The notes below the pieces were generated by a model. The model ran no database searches. It worked only from the letters and a program-made list of their open reading frames with translations, and was not told the origin of the DNA. A DNA stretch of 64,000 nucleotides from contig JAEYNZ010000126.1 of NCBI GenBank assembly GCA_023412195.1, positions 62,001 through 126,000 of the forward strand. Reading direction: 5' to 3'. Of the stretch, positions 8,696-17,616 are shown in pieces. Each line of letters starts with the position of its first letter. Position 1 is the first letter of the stretch. The DNA is from Bacteroidota bacterium (GTDB lineage Bacteria; Bacteroidota; Bacteroidia; Bacteroidales; Prolixibacteraceae). The translations under genes and the position numbers were made by a program.

Positions 8696-9967
8696 ATGTT
8701 TTCAATGCTATTGCTTTCTACACAAACAACAGTAATTATTGCCAGTGTGGCCATTTTCCTGCTCATTACCATCCTGCTGGTGGCAGTTCTGCTATTTGCA
8801 AAGAAAAAACTGACACCTTCAGGCGAGGTTACAATCAACATTAACGAAGGTGACCGGGAAATTGTAACGGAACCCGGCAGCACTTTGCTATCCACACTGA
8901 GCAACAATAAAATTCTGTTGCCATCGGCATGCGGTGGCGGTGGAACATGTGCCATGTGCCGTTGCCAGATAGTTGAAGGCGGCGGGTCAATCCTTCCTAC
9001 CGAAACTGATTTCTTTACACGTAAAGAACAAAACGACAACTGGCGGCTTGCCTGCCAGGTAAAGGTAAAGGAAGACCTGAAGATTAAAGTTCCCCAGGAG
9101 GTGCTGGGCGTTAAAAAATGGGAATGCGAAGTCGTTTCGAACAAAAATGTTGCTACATTTATTAAGGAGTTTGTAGTCAGGTTGCCTGAAGGTGAAACCC
9201 TGAACTTCAAATCCGGTGGATACATCCAAATAGATGTTCCCAAAATAGAAGTGGATTTCAAAGACATTCATGTGGAAGAAAAATTCCGTGATGAATGGGA
9301 AAAGTTCGGTATGTTCAGCCTGAAAATGAACAACCCGGAACCAACATACCGGGCCTACTCCATGGCCAATCACCCTGCTGAAGGGAATATTATCATGCTG
9401 AACATCCGTATTGCCACTCCTCCGTGGGACCGGGCAAGCAACAGCTTCAAAAACGTAAACCCTGGTATTTGCTCATCTTTTGTCTTTTCACGCAAGCCAG
9501 GCGATAAGGTGACCATTTCAGGTCCTTACGGGGAGTTCTTCCTGAAGAAAAACGACAATGAAATGATGTTTATTGGCGGCGGGGCCGGTATGGCACCTAT
9601 GCGTTCACACCTGTTCCACCTGTTCCACACTGTAAAGGAACAAAAGAAAAAAGTTACTTTCTGGTACGGGGCACGTTCATGGAAGGAAGTATTTTATTAC
9701 GAGCAGTTCAGAGACATTGAAAAGAATTTTGACAACTTTAAATTCAATCTTGCCCTTTCTGAACCACTGCCGGAAGATAAATGGGAAGGCCCTACAGGTT
9801 TTATCCACCAGGTTATTTACGACAATTACCTGTGCAAGCACGAGGAACCGGAAGAAATTGATTACTACCTTTGCGGTCCGCCTATGATGAATGATGCCGT
9901 ACAGAAAATGCTCTACAACCTGGGTGTACCCGATGAAAATGTTGCTTTCGACGATTTTGGAAGCTAA
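8696..9967 (+). CDS. nqrF: Na+-translocating NADH:quinone reductase subunit F
   Basis: 423 residues. This is the NADH-oxidising subunit and entry point for electrons. Order of parts: an N-terminal membrane helix (about residues 10-33), a 2Fe-2S ferredoxin domain with cysteines at 79, 85, 88 and 120 (same spacing as the characterised Vibrio protein), an FAD domain with RAYSMAN, and an NADH domain with GGGAGMAPMRSH and the terminal FDDFG. All key residues are present, so the pump should be functional. Last gene of the operon, followed by a strong terminator. Confidence 0.97.
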   Translation: MFSMLLLSTQTTVIIASVAIFLLITILLVAVLLFAKKKLTPSGEVTININEGDREIVTEPGSTLLSTLSNNKILLPSACGGGGTCAMCRCQIVEGGGSILPTETDFFTRKEQNDNWRLACQVKVKEDLKIKVPQEVLGVKKWECEVVSNKNVATFIKEFVVRLPEGETLNFKSGGYIQIDVPKIEVDFKDIHVEEKFRDEWEKFGMFSLKMNNPEPTYRAYSMANHPAEGNIIMLNIRIATPPWDRASNSFKNVNPGICSSFVFSRKPGDKVTISGPYGEFFLKKNDNEMMFIGGGAGMAPMRSHLFHLFHTVKEQKKKVTFWYGARSWKEVFYYEQFRDIEKNFDNFKFNLALSEPLPEDKWEGPTGFIHQVIYDNYLCKHEEPEEIDYYLCGPPMMNDAVQKMLYNLGVPDENVAFDDFGS

Positions 9968-9989
9968 TACGAATAACCCGATAACAATT

Positions 9990-10016
9990 AAAAAGCCATC
10001 CCTTTGATGGCTTTTT
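9990..10016 (+). terminator. Rho-independent terminator of the nqr operon
   Basis: Inverted repeat AAAAAGCCATC, loop CCTTT, GATGGCTTTTT: an 11-bp perfect stem including the A/T flanks, 22 nt after nqrF. The symmetry means it could stop transcription from both sides. Confidence 0.9.
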
Positions 10017-10106
10017 AATTTTGCAGAAGTTACAAAACAGTTGAAAAATATCCATCACATGGATCGTTTTTTAGGCTTACAGCATCAAGATAAACCTGTT
10101 CTTTTG

Positions 10107-10114
10107 TAACTTTG
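10107..10114 (+). promoter_or_regulatory. Possible -7 box upstream of amrS
   Basis: TAACTTTG fits the TAnnTTTG box. There is no good TTG at the expected -33 position. It ends only 8 nt before the first of three overlapping ATG codons (10123, 10126, 10129), so the leader would be very short. Confidence 0.35.
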
Positions 10115-10122
10115 TTAAAAGA

Positions 10123-11134
10123 ATGATGATGCACGAAGCTCTTTTTTATGAGAAAACAGGCAATGGTCATGTTAAGTGTCTGCTTTGCCCCTGGCTTTGC
10201 TCTCTCAAACCCGGCCAGACAGGAATATGCCAGGTAAGGCAGAATGAAGAGGGAACATTGGAAACCATGATTTATGATAAGGTTGCTGCCTTTGGGACAA
10301 GATCCTGTTGAAAAAAAACCACTATACCACTTTTATCCCGGAAAAAAAATCTTTTCTATAGGAGAAACAGGTTGTAACCTTCAGTGTGATTTTTGCCAGA
10401 ATTACCAGATCTCCCAGTGCCGTCCTGATGATTTTTACAGGTTTCATCCTGTAACTACCGAACAGCTTGTGGGAAAAGCAGCGGCTATTGATGACAACAT
10501 AGGTATTGCCTTCACATATAATGAGCCGTTCACTTTTTATGAGTTTATGTTTGACACCGCCAGGCTGGCCCATGAAAGGGGATTGAAAAACGTTGTGGTT
10601 TCCAACGGATATGTTAACCAGGAACCTCTTTTACATATCCTGCCCCTGATCGATGCATTAAACATAGATCTGAAAGGCTTTGGCAATGATTTTTATAAAA
10701 CCCATACCAAAGGCAGGCTTGAACCGGTTCTGCACACATTGAAGCAGATAACCAGACAAGGAAAACACCTTGAAATATCCAATCTGGTTATTGCAGGACT
10801 CAACGACCATGAAGCAGAATTCACAAATATGGTTAAGTGGATTGCCGATGAAACAGGACCGGAAACTCCACTGCATCTCCTGCGCTATTTTCCTTCTTAT
10901 AAGTTGACGCTTCCGGAAACACCCGGCTACATCCTTAAAAAACTGTATGAGATAGCCATCAGACATCTGTCGTATGTGTACCTTGGCAATACAGGCAACG
11001 GAATTTATTCAGTTACCTCCTGCCCCACCTGCGGTAAGGAACTGGTACAAAGAAGCCATTATTCAGTAACAATTGAACAGGGATTTAACGGTTCATGTAC
11101 AGAATGTGGAACCAACCTTAACTTTGTGGTATAA
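10123..11134 (+). pseudogene. amrS: AmmeMemoRadiSam system radical SAM enzyme, split by a +1 frameshift
   Basis: Two overlapping frames (10123-10311 and 10274-11134) make one AmrS-family radical SAM protein of about 336 residues. The first holds the N-terminal cysteine segment (CLLCPWLCSLKPGQTGICQVR). The second holds DPVEKKPLYHFYPG, the radical SAM cluster motif CNLQCDFC (C-x3-C-x2-C) and a C-terminal zinc-ribbon-like pair (CPTC, CTEC). Dropping one base in TTTGGG at 10291-10296 restores KVAA(L/F)GQDPVEKK, as the family requires. Apart from that base the gene looks intact. In many genomes AmrS is encoded with the AMMECR1 and MEMO1 homologues (amrA, amrB); those are not nearby. Explanations are a sequencing error, recent inactivation or a recoding site. 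Confidence 0.85.
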
Positions 11135-11208
11135 AAATACCTGTATATCTTATGCATCTTTCATGGAAATTTTGTAACTATGTATGCAGTACATAAAACA
11201 TTCAAACC

Positions 11209-12453
11209 ATGACTTACCTCGATTTTATCAGCCAGAATGAATTTCAGATTATGGCCGAAGAGGCAGAAAGCCTGAAAACAAAAGTTTATTCCGATGTTAT
11301 AGACATAAATGGGAACCAGTATGTAGACCTTGTGCAGGAAGGCGGCGGGGTTCTGGGGATTGCTCTGGTAGGCTATACATATATCCTGGAAAAAGCAGGT
11401 ATAAGGTTTTTTCACCTTGCAGGAACTTCCGCCGGTGCAATTAATACCCTGGTACTGGCTGGTCTGGGAACCATTGAAAAAGAGAAATCACAGGTTGTAC
11501 TGGATATTCTTGCCAGGCAGGACCTGTTTGAATTCGTGGATGGTGATCCCGAGCTTAAAAACATTATGCAGAAAATTATTGATGGAACACCATTCAAAAA
11601 AATGCTGACCAAACTGTTGTGGAACATCCGCAAAATTAAAAAAGCTCTTTTCATTGATCTGGGGTTGAATCCGGGGAAAAATTTCGAAAAATGGATTGAA
11701 CAGGTACTGGAACAATCAGATCACCATGTAAAAACCATAGATGACCTGCTGAAACTTCGTAAAAAGGATCATTTTCCCAAAGGTTTAAAGCACAGGATTA
11801 CAGGTGATCCCATTTTGGATGATGAAGCACAGATGTTTATCATAGCTGCTGACATTACCACCCAGACCAAGGTGCTGTTCCCTAAAATGGGGAATCTGTA
11901 CTGGGGGGAAAAACTAGGGGAAGTATCGCCTGCCAAAATAGTAAGAGCTTCCATGTCGGTGCCATTCTTTTTTATTCCTTTTGAAGTAGATAATATACCG
12001 GAGGCAGGAAAACCTGCTAATACCACATGGATTAATGATGCCAATTATTATGGTCTGATTCCTGAAAAGGTAAAATTTGTTGATGGCGGCATGATTTCAA
12101 ATTTCCCCATCAATGTATTCCATAGCCGTCCGGGTCGTGTTCCCAGGAAACCTACATTTGGAGTGAAGCTCAGTTCCTACCGGAGGGATTCGTCCGAAGT
12201 GGATGATCTGCGCAGCTTCATCGGATCGATGGTAAGTACAATGCGACATGACTCCGACAATGAGTTTCTGCTTCAGAACCCGGATTTCAGGAAGCTGATC
12301 TGCTTTATCGATGCCGACGTTGAATTTAACTGGCTCAACTTTCGCATGAGCGATGATAAGAAAAAGAAACTGTTTTTGCTTGGAGCACAAAAAGCACTTA
12401 ATTTTCTGCGGGAATTCAACTGGGAAGAATATAAGATCATCAGGCAGCCATAA
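11209..12453 (+). CDS. Patatin-like phospholipase
   Basis: 414 residues. Patatins are lipid acyl hydrolases with a Ser-Asp dyad. Visible motifs: the glycine-rich oxyanion loop (QEGGGVLG, residues 43-50), the nucleophile elbow GTSAG with Ser74, and the catalytic Asp292 in VDGGMISNFPIN. There is no signal peptide, so it acts in the cytoplasm or at the inner face of the membrane. Single gene with flanking gaps of 74 and 182 nt; no operon partner suggests a specific lipid substrate. Confidence 0.92.
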   Translation: MTYLDFISQNEFQIMAEEAESLKTKVYSDVIDINGNQYVDLVQEGGGVLGIALVGYTYILEKAGIRFFHLAGTSAGAINTLVLAGLGTIEKEKSQVVLDILARQDLFEFVDGDPELKNIMQKIIDGTPFKKMLTKLLWNIRKIKKALFIDLGLNPGKNFEKWIEQVLEQSDHHVKTIDDLLKLRKKDHFPKGLKHRITGDPILDDEAQMFIIAADITTQTKVLFPKMGNLYWGEKLGEVSPAKIVRASMSVPFFFIPFEVDNIPEAGKPANTTWINDANYYGLIPEKVKFVDGGMISNFPINVFHSRPGRVPRKPTFGVKLSSYRRDSSEVDDLRSFIGSMVSTMRHDSDNEFLLQNPDFRKLICFIDADVEFNWLNFRMSDDKKKKLFLLGAQKALNFLREFNWEEYKIIRQP

Positions 12454-12635
12454 TCTGTTACATAGTGCCGAAATGATAAATTCTGACATGGATTATATCA
12501 ATCAGAAACTTAAAATTGTTGTAATAAAACCCTGGCCAAAACCTAATCCGGAATTCCATTTCTGCCGGAGAATCATTAATTTTCATTTACTTTGCGGTTT
12601 CAAACTTTTAAACCACTTTAAATAGATAGCGGATA

Positions 12636-13907
12636 ATGAAATTTTCTGAATTAGGAGTCCACGACGACATACTTGATGCCATTTCATACATGGGTTTTAA
12701 AAATACTACCCCCATCCAGGAGATGGCAATTCCTGAAATACTGGCCGGTCGTGATTTAATTGCCTGTGCACAGACAGGCACAGGTAAAACAGCTGCATTT
12801 GTCATTCCCGTTCTCGACATGATACTTGAGCATCCTGCAGGCGAAACCACAACACTGATACTCGTCCCCACCAGGGAACTGGCCATGCAGATCGACCAGC
12901 AGGTGCAGGGCATAGCCTACGGGCTAGGCATTCATTCAATAGCCATATACGGAGGAAGCGACGGTGATGACTGGGGGCAGCAAAAGAGGGCATTGACACA
13001 GGGTGCAGATATTGTCATTGCAACACCGGGAAAACTGATTGCACACCTGAACCTGGGATATGTAAAATTCGATACCATCAAATATCTTATTCTGGATGAA
13101 GCAGACCGAATGCTTGACATTGGATTTCACGATGATATTTTAAAGATAATCTCATTTCTTCCTGTAAAGAGACAGACCCTGATGTTCAGTGCTACAATGG
13201 CACCAAAAATAAGATCACTTACTTCAAAAATTCTTGTTAACCCTGCAGAGATCAATATTGCCATGTCGAAACCGGCCGAAGGGGTATTACAGGCTGCCTA
13301 TCTTTGCTATGAAAACCAAAAAATCGGTCTCATAAATCATCTTCTGGCTGATAAACCCGAATACAACAGCATCCTGATATTTTGTTCCACAAAAAAGAAA
13401 GTGACAGAGCTTGCACGTTCTCTTCAACGAAATAAAATGTCGGTTGAACCTATTTCTTCAGACCTTGAGCAAACTGAACGGGAAAATGTACTTCAAGGTT
13501 TTAAATCAAGGCGAACGCGGATACTTGTTGCAACCGATGTACTGAGCCGTGGCATCGACATCAAGGAGATCAACCTGATCATCAATTACGATGTCCCTCA
13601 TGATGCTGAGGACTATGTACACCGTGTAGGAAGAACAGCCAGGGCCGATGCAACCGGAGTTGCCATTACCCTGATCAGCGACAGGGATATGGGTAAATTT
13701 CACCAGATTGAAAGACTGATAGAAAGGGAAGTTATCAAACTCCCGTTGCCAGCCGAACTTGGCGAAGGACCTGAATGGAAACCGGTCAGGGCAATGAGGA
13801 CATCCGCCCGGAGAAAGTTTAAATCGCAAAAGAAAAACTCCCCAAAACAACAAAATGTTCATAAGCCTGCTCTCAAAAAGGTTTTAAAAAAACCGGGACA
13901 CCAATGA
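12636..13907 (+). CDS. DEAD-box RNA helicase
   Basis: 423 residues, RhlE/RhlB-like. It has the complete motif set: Q motif (GFKNTTPIQ), Walker A AQTGTGKT (residues 45-52), PTRELA, DEAD at 154-157 (VLDEADRML-type), SAT in MFSATM, and motif VI HRVGRTAR. The C-terminal tail (from about residue 385) is short and very basic, as in helicases that bind structured RNA. Likely roles are rRNA maturation, mRNA decay or cold adaptation. It begins 182 nt after the patatin gene and seems to be transcribed alone. Confidence 0.95.
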   Translation: MKFSELGVHDDILDAISYMGFKNTTPIQEMAIPEILAGRDLIACAQTGTGKTAAFVIPVLDMILEHPAGETTTLILVPTRELAMQIDQQVQGIAYGLGIHSIAIYGGSDGDDWGQQKRALTQGADIVIATPGKLIAHLNLGYVKFDTIKYLILDEADRMLDIGFHDDILKIISFLPVKRQTLMFSATMAPKIRSLTSKILVNPAEINIAMSKPAEGVLQAAYLCYENQKIGLINHLLADKPEYNSILIFCSTKKKVTELARSLQRNKMSVEPISSDLEQTERENVLQGFKSRRTRILVATDVLSRGIDIKEINLIINYDVPHDAEDYVHRVGRTARADATGVAITLISDRDMGKFHQIERLIEREVIKLPLPAELGEGPEWKPVRAMRTSARRKFKSQKKNSPKQQNVHKPALKKVLKKPGHQ

Positions 13908-13959
13908 ATTAGTTAAAGGTTTTTTACATAATTTTCTACGCATAATAAAAGCGATAAGT

Positions 13960-14847
13960 ATGAAATCTGTAAAATTCCTTTTTATAACCTCCATAATAAT
14001 TTTCTTTTCATGGAATGTTGAGGCACAAGTTTCTTCTGATAGCATTATGGTTCAGATTGAAACCAATGATGGCAACAAATTCTTTGGCAACATTGCCCAT
14101 GAAGATGATGAAAAGCTGACTCTGAAGGTGGAAGGACTTGGAGACATCACCATCCTGAAGAGTAACATCAGGAGCCGGAATGTCATAGAGTCCAGCCGCA
14201 TTGTGGATGGCAAAGTGTGGTTCAACAACCCGCAGTCAACGAGGTATTTCTGGTCACCAAACGGATACGGGCTGAAGCAGGGAGAAGGGTACTACCAGAA
14301 TATTTGGGTTATGTGGAATCAGTTTGCCTATGGATTAACAGATCATTTTTCAATCGGGGGAGGTATAATACCCTTGTTCCTCTTTGGAGGAGCCCCCACT
14401 CCAGTATTTTTTACTCCAAAATTTTCCATTCCTGTTGAAAAGAATAAGTTAAACCTTGGGGCTGGAGCCCTCATCGGTACCGTACTTGGAGAAAGTGACA
14501 CGGGCTTTGGAATCGTTTACGGAATTTCTACCTTTGGTTCTCCCGACCAGAATATCAGCCTGGGATTAGGTTACGGTTTTGCCGGGGGTGAATGGGCATC
14601 ATCGCCGATGTTGAATTTAGGAGCCATGTTCAGGTTATCACCTTCATGGTATTTTATCTCTGAAAATTATTATATTGGATTTGAAGGAGGATCTGGTGGC
14701 GTAATCAGTGCAGGAGCCAGATGGATCATCAAAAAGGCGGCACTGGACTTCGGACTCTTCACGCCCGTTGGGAGTGATATAGGTGAATTTATTGCCCTGC
14801 CATGGCTGGGGTTCACCATTCCTTTTGGAAATGTAGATGAATATTAG
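13960..14847 (+). CDS. Secreted protein of unknown function
   Basis: 295 residues with a signal peptide (MKSVKFLFITSIIIFFSWNVEAQ). Residues about 30-75 form a small beta domain (IMVQIETNDGNKFFGNIAHED) of the kind that begins several Bacteroidetes outer-membrane proteins. The rest is rich in glycine and aromatic strands (GIIPLFLFGGAP, SLGLGYGFAGGEW, WYFISENYYIGFEGG), suggesting a beta-barrel in the outer membrane. No named function recognised. It precedes the muramidase gene by 37 nt on the same strand, so it may share its transcript. Confidence 0.75.
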   Translation: MKSVKFLFITSIIIFFSWNVEAQVSSDSIMVQIETNDGNKFFGNIAHEDDEKLTLKVEGLGDITILKSNIRSRNVIESSRIVDGKVWFNNPQSTRYFWSPNGYGLKQGEGYYQNIWVMWNQFAYGLTDHFSIGGGIIPLFLFGGAPTPVFFTPKFSIPVEKNKLNLGAGALIGTVLGESDTGFGIVYGISTFGSPDQNISLGLGYGFAGGEWASSPMLNLGAMFRLSPSWYFISENYYIGFEGGSGGVISAGARWIIKKAALDFGLFTPVGSDIGEFIALPWLGFTIPFGNVDEY

Positions 14848-14884
14848 GATTTTGGCTGCTCTATTCTTATTTTAGCTTAAAAAA

Positions 14885-16063
14885 ATGAATCTTCATATGT
14901 TAAAATCAACAGCATTATTTGCTGCCATATTTTTTACCATTTCCTGTAATGGCACTCCACCTGCATCAATCAGAACAGGAGCAGAACAACCTGATAAATA
15001 CATTCACCTCCTGAAAGGGAAAGCAGGACTGGTAGTTAACCATACATCGAATGCGGGGGATATGCACCTGATTGATTTCCTGCTGCAACAGGGGGTGGAA
15101 GTAACAAAAATACTGGCTCCCGAGCATGGCTTTCGCGGGGATGCCCTTGAAGGTGAACTTGTAAAGGATGGTATTGATAAAAAAACCGGCATCCCCGTGG
15201 TATCGCTTTATGGCAGCACCAGGAAGCCTCTCCCTGAGCATTTACAGGATCTGGATATTGTAATATTTGATGTCCAGGATGTGGGAGCACGATTCTACAC
15301 TTATATTTCCACTATGCACCTTGTTATGGAGGCATGTGCAGAAAACAACAAACCTCTAATTGTACTTGACCGCCCCAATCCCAATGGCGACTACATTGCC
15401 GGCCCCATTCTTGAACCAAAATTCCAGTCATTTGTGGGCATGCACCCGATACCTGTAGTACATGGCTGTACAGTTGGAGAATTAGCCCTTATGATTAACG
15501 GTGAGAAATGGCTGAGCAAAGGACTTCCATGTGACCTGACAGTCATCCCGGTTGAAAATTACACTCACCAGACGAGTTATTCCCTACCCGTTCCACCTTC
15601 ACCCAACCTTCCTAATGATTTGTCGGTAAGGCTATACCCTTCACTGTGCTTTTTTGAAGCAACCAGTATAAGTGTTGGCAGAGGGACCGGATTTCCTTTT
15701 CAGGTTCTGGGTGGGCCAAAGCCTGACCTTGGGGATTTTACATTTACACCATCGGCACCCCCCGGTGCAGCTGTCAGGCCTTTGAATGAAGGAAAAGTAT
15801 GCTATGGTATTGATCTTCGCAAACTAGAGAAAGTACCCCCTTTTACTTTAAAATATTTTCTCGACTTTTACAGTAAGTATGAAAATGAAAAAGAATTCCT
15901 GACACGTGAAAACTGGCTGAATACACTGGCAGGGACTGACAGGCTGATCACCCAGATCAGAGAGGGTTTATCAGAAGCAGAAATTGAAAAAAGCTGGGAA
16001 CCCGGACTTGAAAACTACAGGCAAATGAGGAAAAAGTACTTACTTTATCCCGATTTTGAATAA
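14885..16063 (+). CDS. namZ: DUF1343/NamZ-like exo-N-acetylmuramidase lipoprotein
   Basis: 392 residues. The family (formerly DUF1343, now glycoside hydrolase family GH171) releases N-acetylmuramic acid from the non-reducing ends of peptidoglycan fragments. Signature segments: GLVVNHTSN, LAPEHGFRGD, VSLYGSTRKP, DVQDVGARFYTYISTM, VLDRPNPNG and the late SVGRGTGFPFQ. The N terminus is a lipoprotein signal (LFAAIFFTISCNG; lipobox Cys at residue 21), so it is likely anchored to a membrane facing the periplasm or surface. The stop codon overlaps the next gene's ATG by one base (TAATG), which couples it to a sodium:solute symporter. Confidence 0.88.
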   Translation: MNLHMLKSTALFAAIFFTISCNGTPPASIRTGAEQPDKYIHLLKGKAGLVVNHTSNAGDMHLIDFLLQQGVEVTKILAPEHGFRGDALEGELVKDGIDKKTGIPVVSLYGSTRKPLPEHLQDLDIVIFDVQDVGARFYTYISTMHLVMEACAENNKPLIVLDRPNPNGDYIAGPILEPKFQSFVGMHPIPVVHGCTVGELALMINGEKWLSKGLPCDLTVIPVENYTHQTSYSLPVPPSPNLPNDLSVRLYPSLCFFEATSISVGRGTGFPFQVLGGPKPDLGDFTFTPSAPPGAAVRPLNEGKVCYGIDLRKLEKVPPFTLKYFLDFYSKYENEKEFLTRENWLNTLAGTDRLITQIREGLSEAEIEKSWEPGLENYRQMRKKYLLYPDFE

Positions 16064-17526
16064 TGATGAGTCCGTACCTTGTATTAAGCCTGCTTCTGGG
16101 ATACTTCCTGATGTTGATAGGTATTTCATGGCTGACTGCCCGTAATGCCGATACTCAGGCATTTTTTACTGCCAACCGCCGTTCTCCATGGTTTCTTGTA
16201 GCCTTTGGAATGGTCGGTGCAACGCTTTCGGGCGTCACTTTCATATCCGTTCCTGGTGAAGTGGGAAATTCTGCATTCTCCTATCTTCAGTTTGTTTTTG
16301 GAAATATTGTAGGGTACTGGCTGGTTGCAGGAATCCTTATTCCATTGTATTACAGGTTGAACCTGGTTTCGATTTATACATTCCTCGACAGCCGGTTTGG
16401 TGTCTCATCGTACAAGACAGGCTCCTTTTTCTTTCTTGTATCAAAACTCATTGGAGCTTCCTTTAGATTATACCTGGTGGCAGGGGTATTGCAGATTGCT
16501 TTTTTTGACGCCTTTAACATCCCTTTCTGGATCACTGTGGTAGTAACAATTGCCCTTATATGGATTTATACCTTCAGGGGGGGAATAAAAACCATTGTGT
16601 GGACCGATACTCTTCAAACCCTTTTTCTGATAAGTGCTGTGATATTTACAATAGTGAGCATCAGCAGGGTCATGGGACTTAACATATCATCACTTGCTGA
16701 ACGAATTGCATCTGAACCTTCCTCACAGATCTTCTTTTGGGACTGGAGGTCGGGAAATAATTTCTTCAAACAATTTTTTGCAGGAATGTTCATTACTATA
16801 GTCATGGTTGGAATGGACCAGGACATGATGCAAAAAAACCTCACATGCAAGAACAGGCAAGAGGCACAGAAAAATATGTTTGTTTTCAGCCTTTCATTTT
16901 TAGTGGCAGTATTTCTGTTTCTGTGCCTGGGAGTCATTCTGTACATCTATGCACAGGAAATCAATCTGCAGATTCCTGCAAAAACGGATGACCTCTACCC
17001 TATGATCGCATTGAACCACCTCAGCCTGCCCGTAGGAATAGCCTTTCTGCTTGGTATCACAGCTGCTGCCTATTCAAGCGCTGATTCTGCCCTGACTGCA
17101 ATGACAACATCATTCAGTGTTGATTTTCTTCATATCGGTAAATATCAGGAATCACAAAGACGTACCATAAAAAAATATGTTCATCTTTTGTTTTCAGTAT
17201 TACTGATTATCGTAATATTAGGTTTCAGGGCCATAAGCAATGAAAGCGTGGTAGTTGCTGTTTTTACTGTGGCTGGTTATACATACGGACCAATTCTTGG
17301 ACTATTTGTTTTTGGAATATATTCAAAAAGAACAGTAAAAGATAAATGGGTGCCGTTAATAGCATTTATTTCACCTGTTATAAGCTATTTTATTTCTAAG
17401 TATTCCGAGATTCTTTTCTGGGGTTATAAATTTGGATTTGAGATCCTGATATTGAATGGTTTACTTACTGTTTTAGGATTATGGATCATTTCGAAAAGGG
17501 TGCAAACTGATAAAAAAAAGTTATAA
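16063..17526 (+). CDS. Sodium:solute symporter (SSS family)
   Basis: 487 residues with about 13 membrane helices. Family features include the N-terminal NADTQAFFTANRRSPWFLVAFGMVGA region with a small-residue sodium-binding stretch (MVGATLSGVTFISVPG), the TFRGGIKTIVWTD loop and the AAAYSSADSALTAMTTSFS segment that contributes sodium ligands. It is translated directly from the end of the muramidase gene, so its substrate is plausibly N-acetylmuramic acid or another product of cell-wall turnover. That link is inference. No kinase or etherase gene (murK, murQ) is next to it. Confidence 0.88.
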   Translation: MMSPYLVLSLLLGYFLMLIGISWLTARNADTQAFFTANRRSPWFLVAFGMVGATLSGVTFISVPGEVGNSAFSYLQFVFGNIVGYWLVAGILIPLYYRLNLVSIYTFLDSRFGVSSYKTGSFFFLVSKLIGASFRLYLVAGVLQIAFFDAFNIPFWITVVVTIALIWIYTFRGGIKTIVWTDTLQTLFLISAVIFTIVSISRVMGLNISSLAERIASEPSSQIFFWDWRSGNNFFKQFFAGMFITIVMVGMDQDMMQKNLTCKNRQEAQKNMFVFSLSFLVAVFLFLCLGVILYIYAQEINLQIPAKTDDLYPMIALNHLSLPVGIAFLLGITAAAYSSADSALTAMTTSFSVDFLHIGKYQESQRRTIKKYVHLLFSVLLIIVILGFRAISNESVVVAVFTVAGYTYGPILGLFVFGIYSKRTVKDKWVPLIAFISPVISYFISKYSEILFWGYKFGFEILILNGLLTVLGLWIISKRVQTDKKKL

Positions 17527-17563
17527 CTGCTAATAAATGTTAAAATTTATTACGGGTTTTGTT

Positions 17564-17571
17564 TATATTTG
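17564..17571 (+). promoter_or_regulatory. Possible -7 box for the beta-helix lipoprotein gene
   Basis: TATATTTG matches TAnnTTTG. The start codon lies 45 nt downstream. The -33 region shows no clear TTG at the usual distance, so this is only a half-match. Confidence 0.4.
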
Positions 17572-17616
17572 CATAGAAGGAACTTCTAAAACAGGTGGAA
17601 TTTTATATTTCTTACG

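Noticed and set aside
8581..9267. A 228-codon minus-strand frame opposite nqrE/nqrF
   Set aside because: It is antisense to two well-supported genes and shows no protein features.
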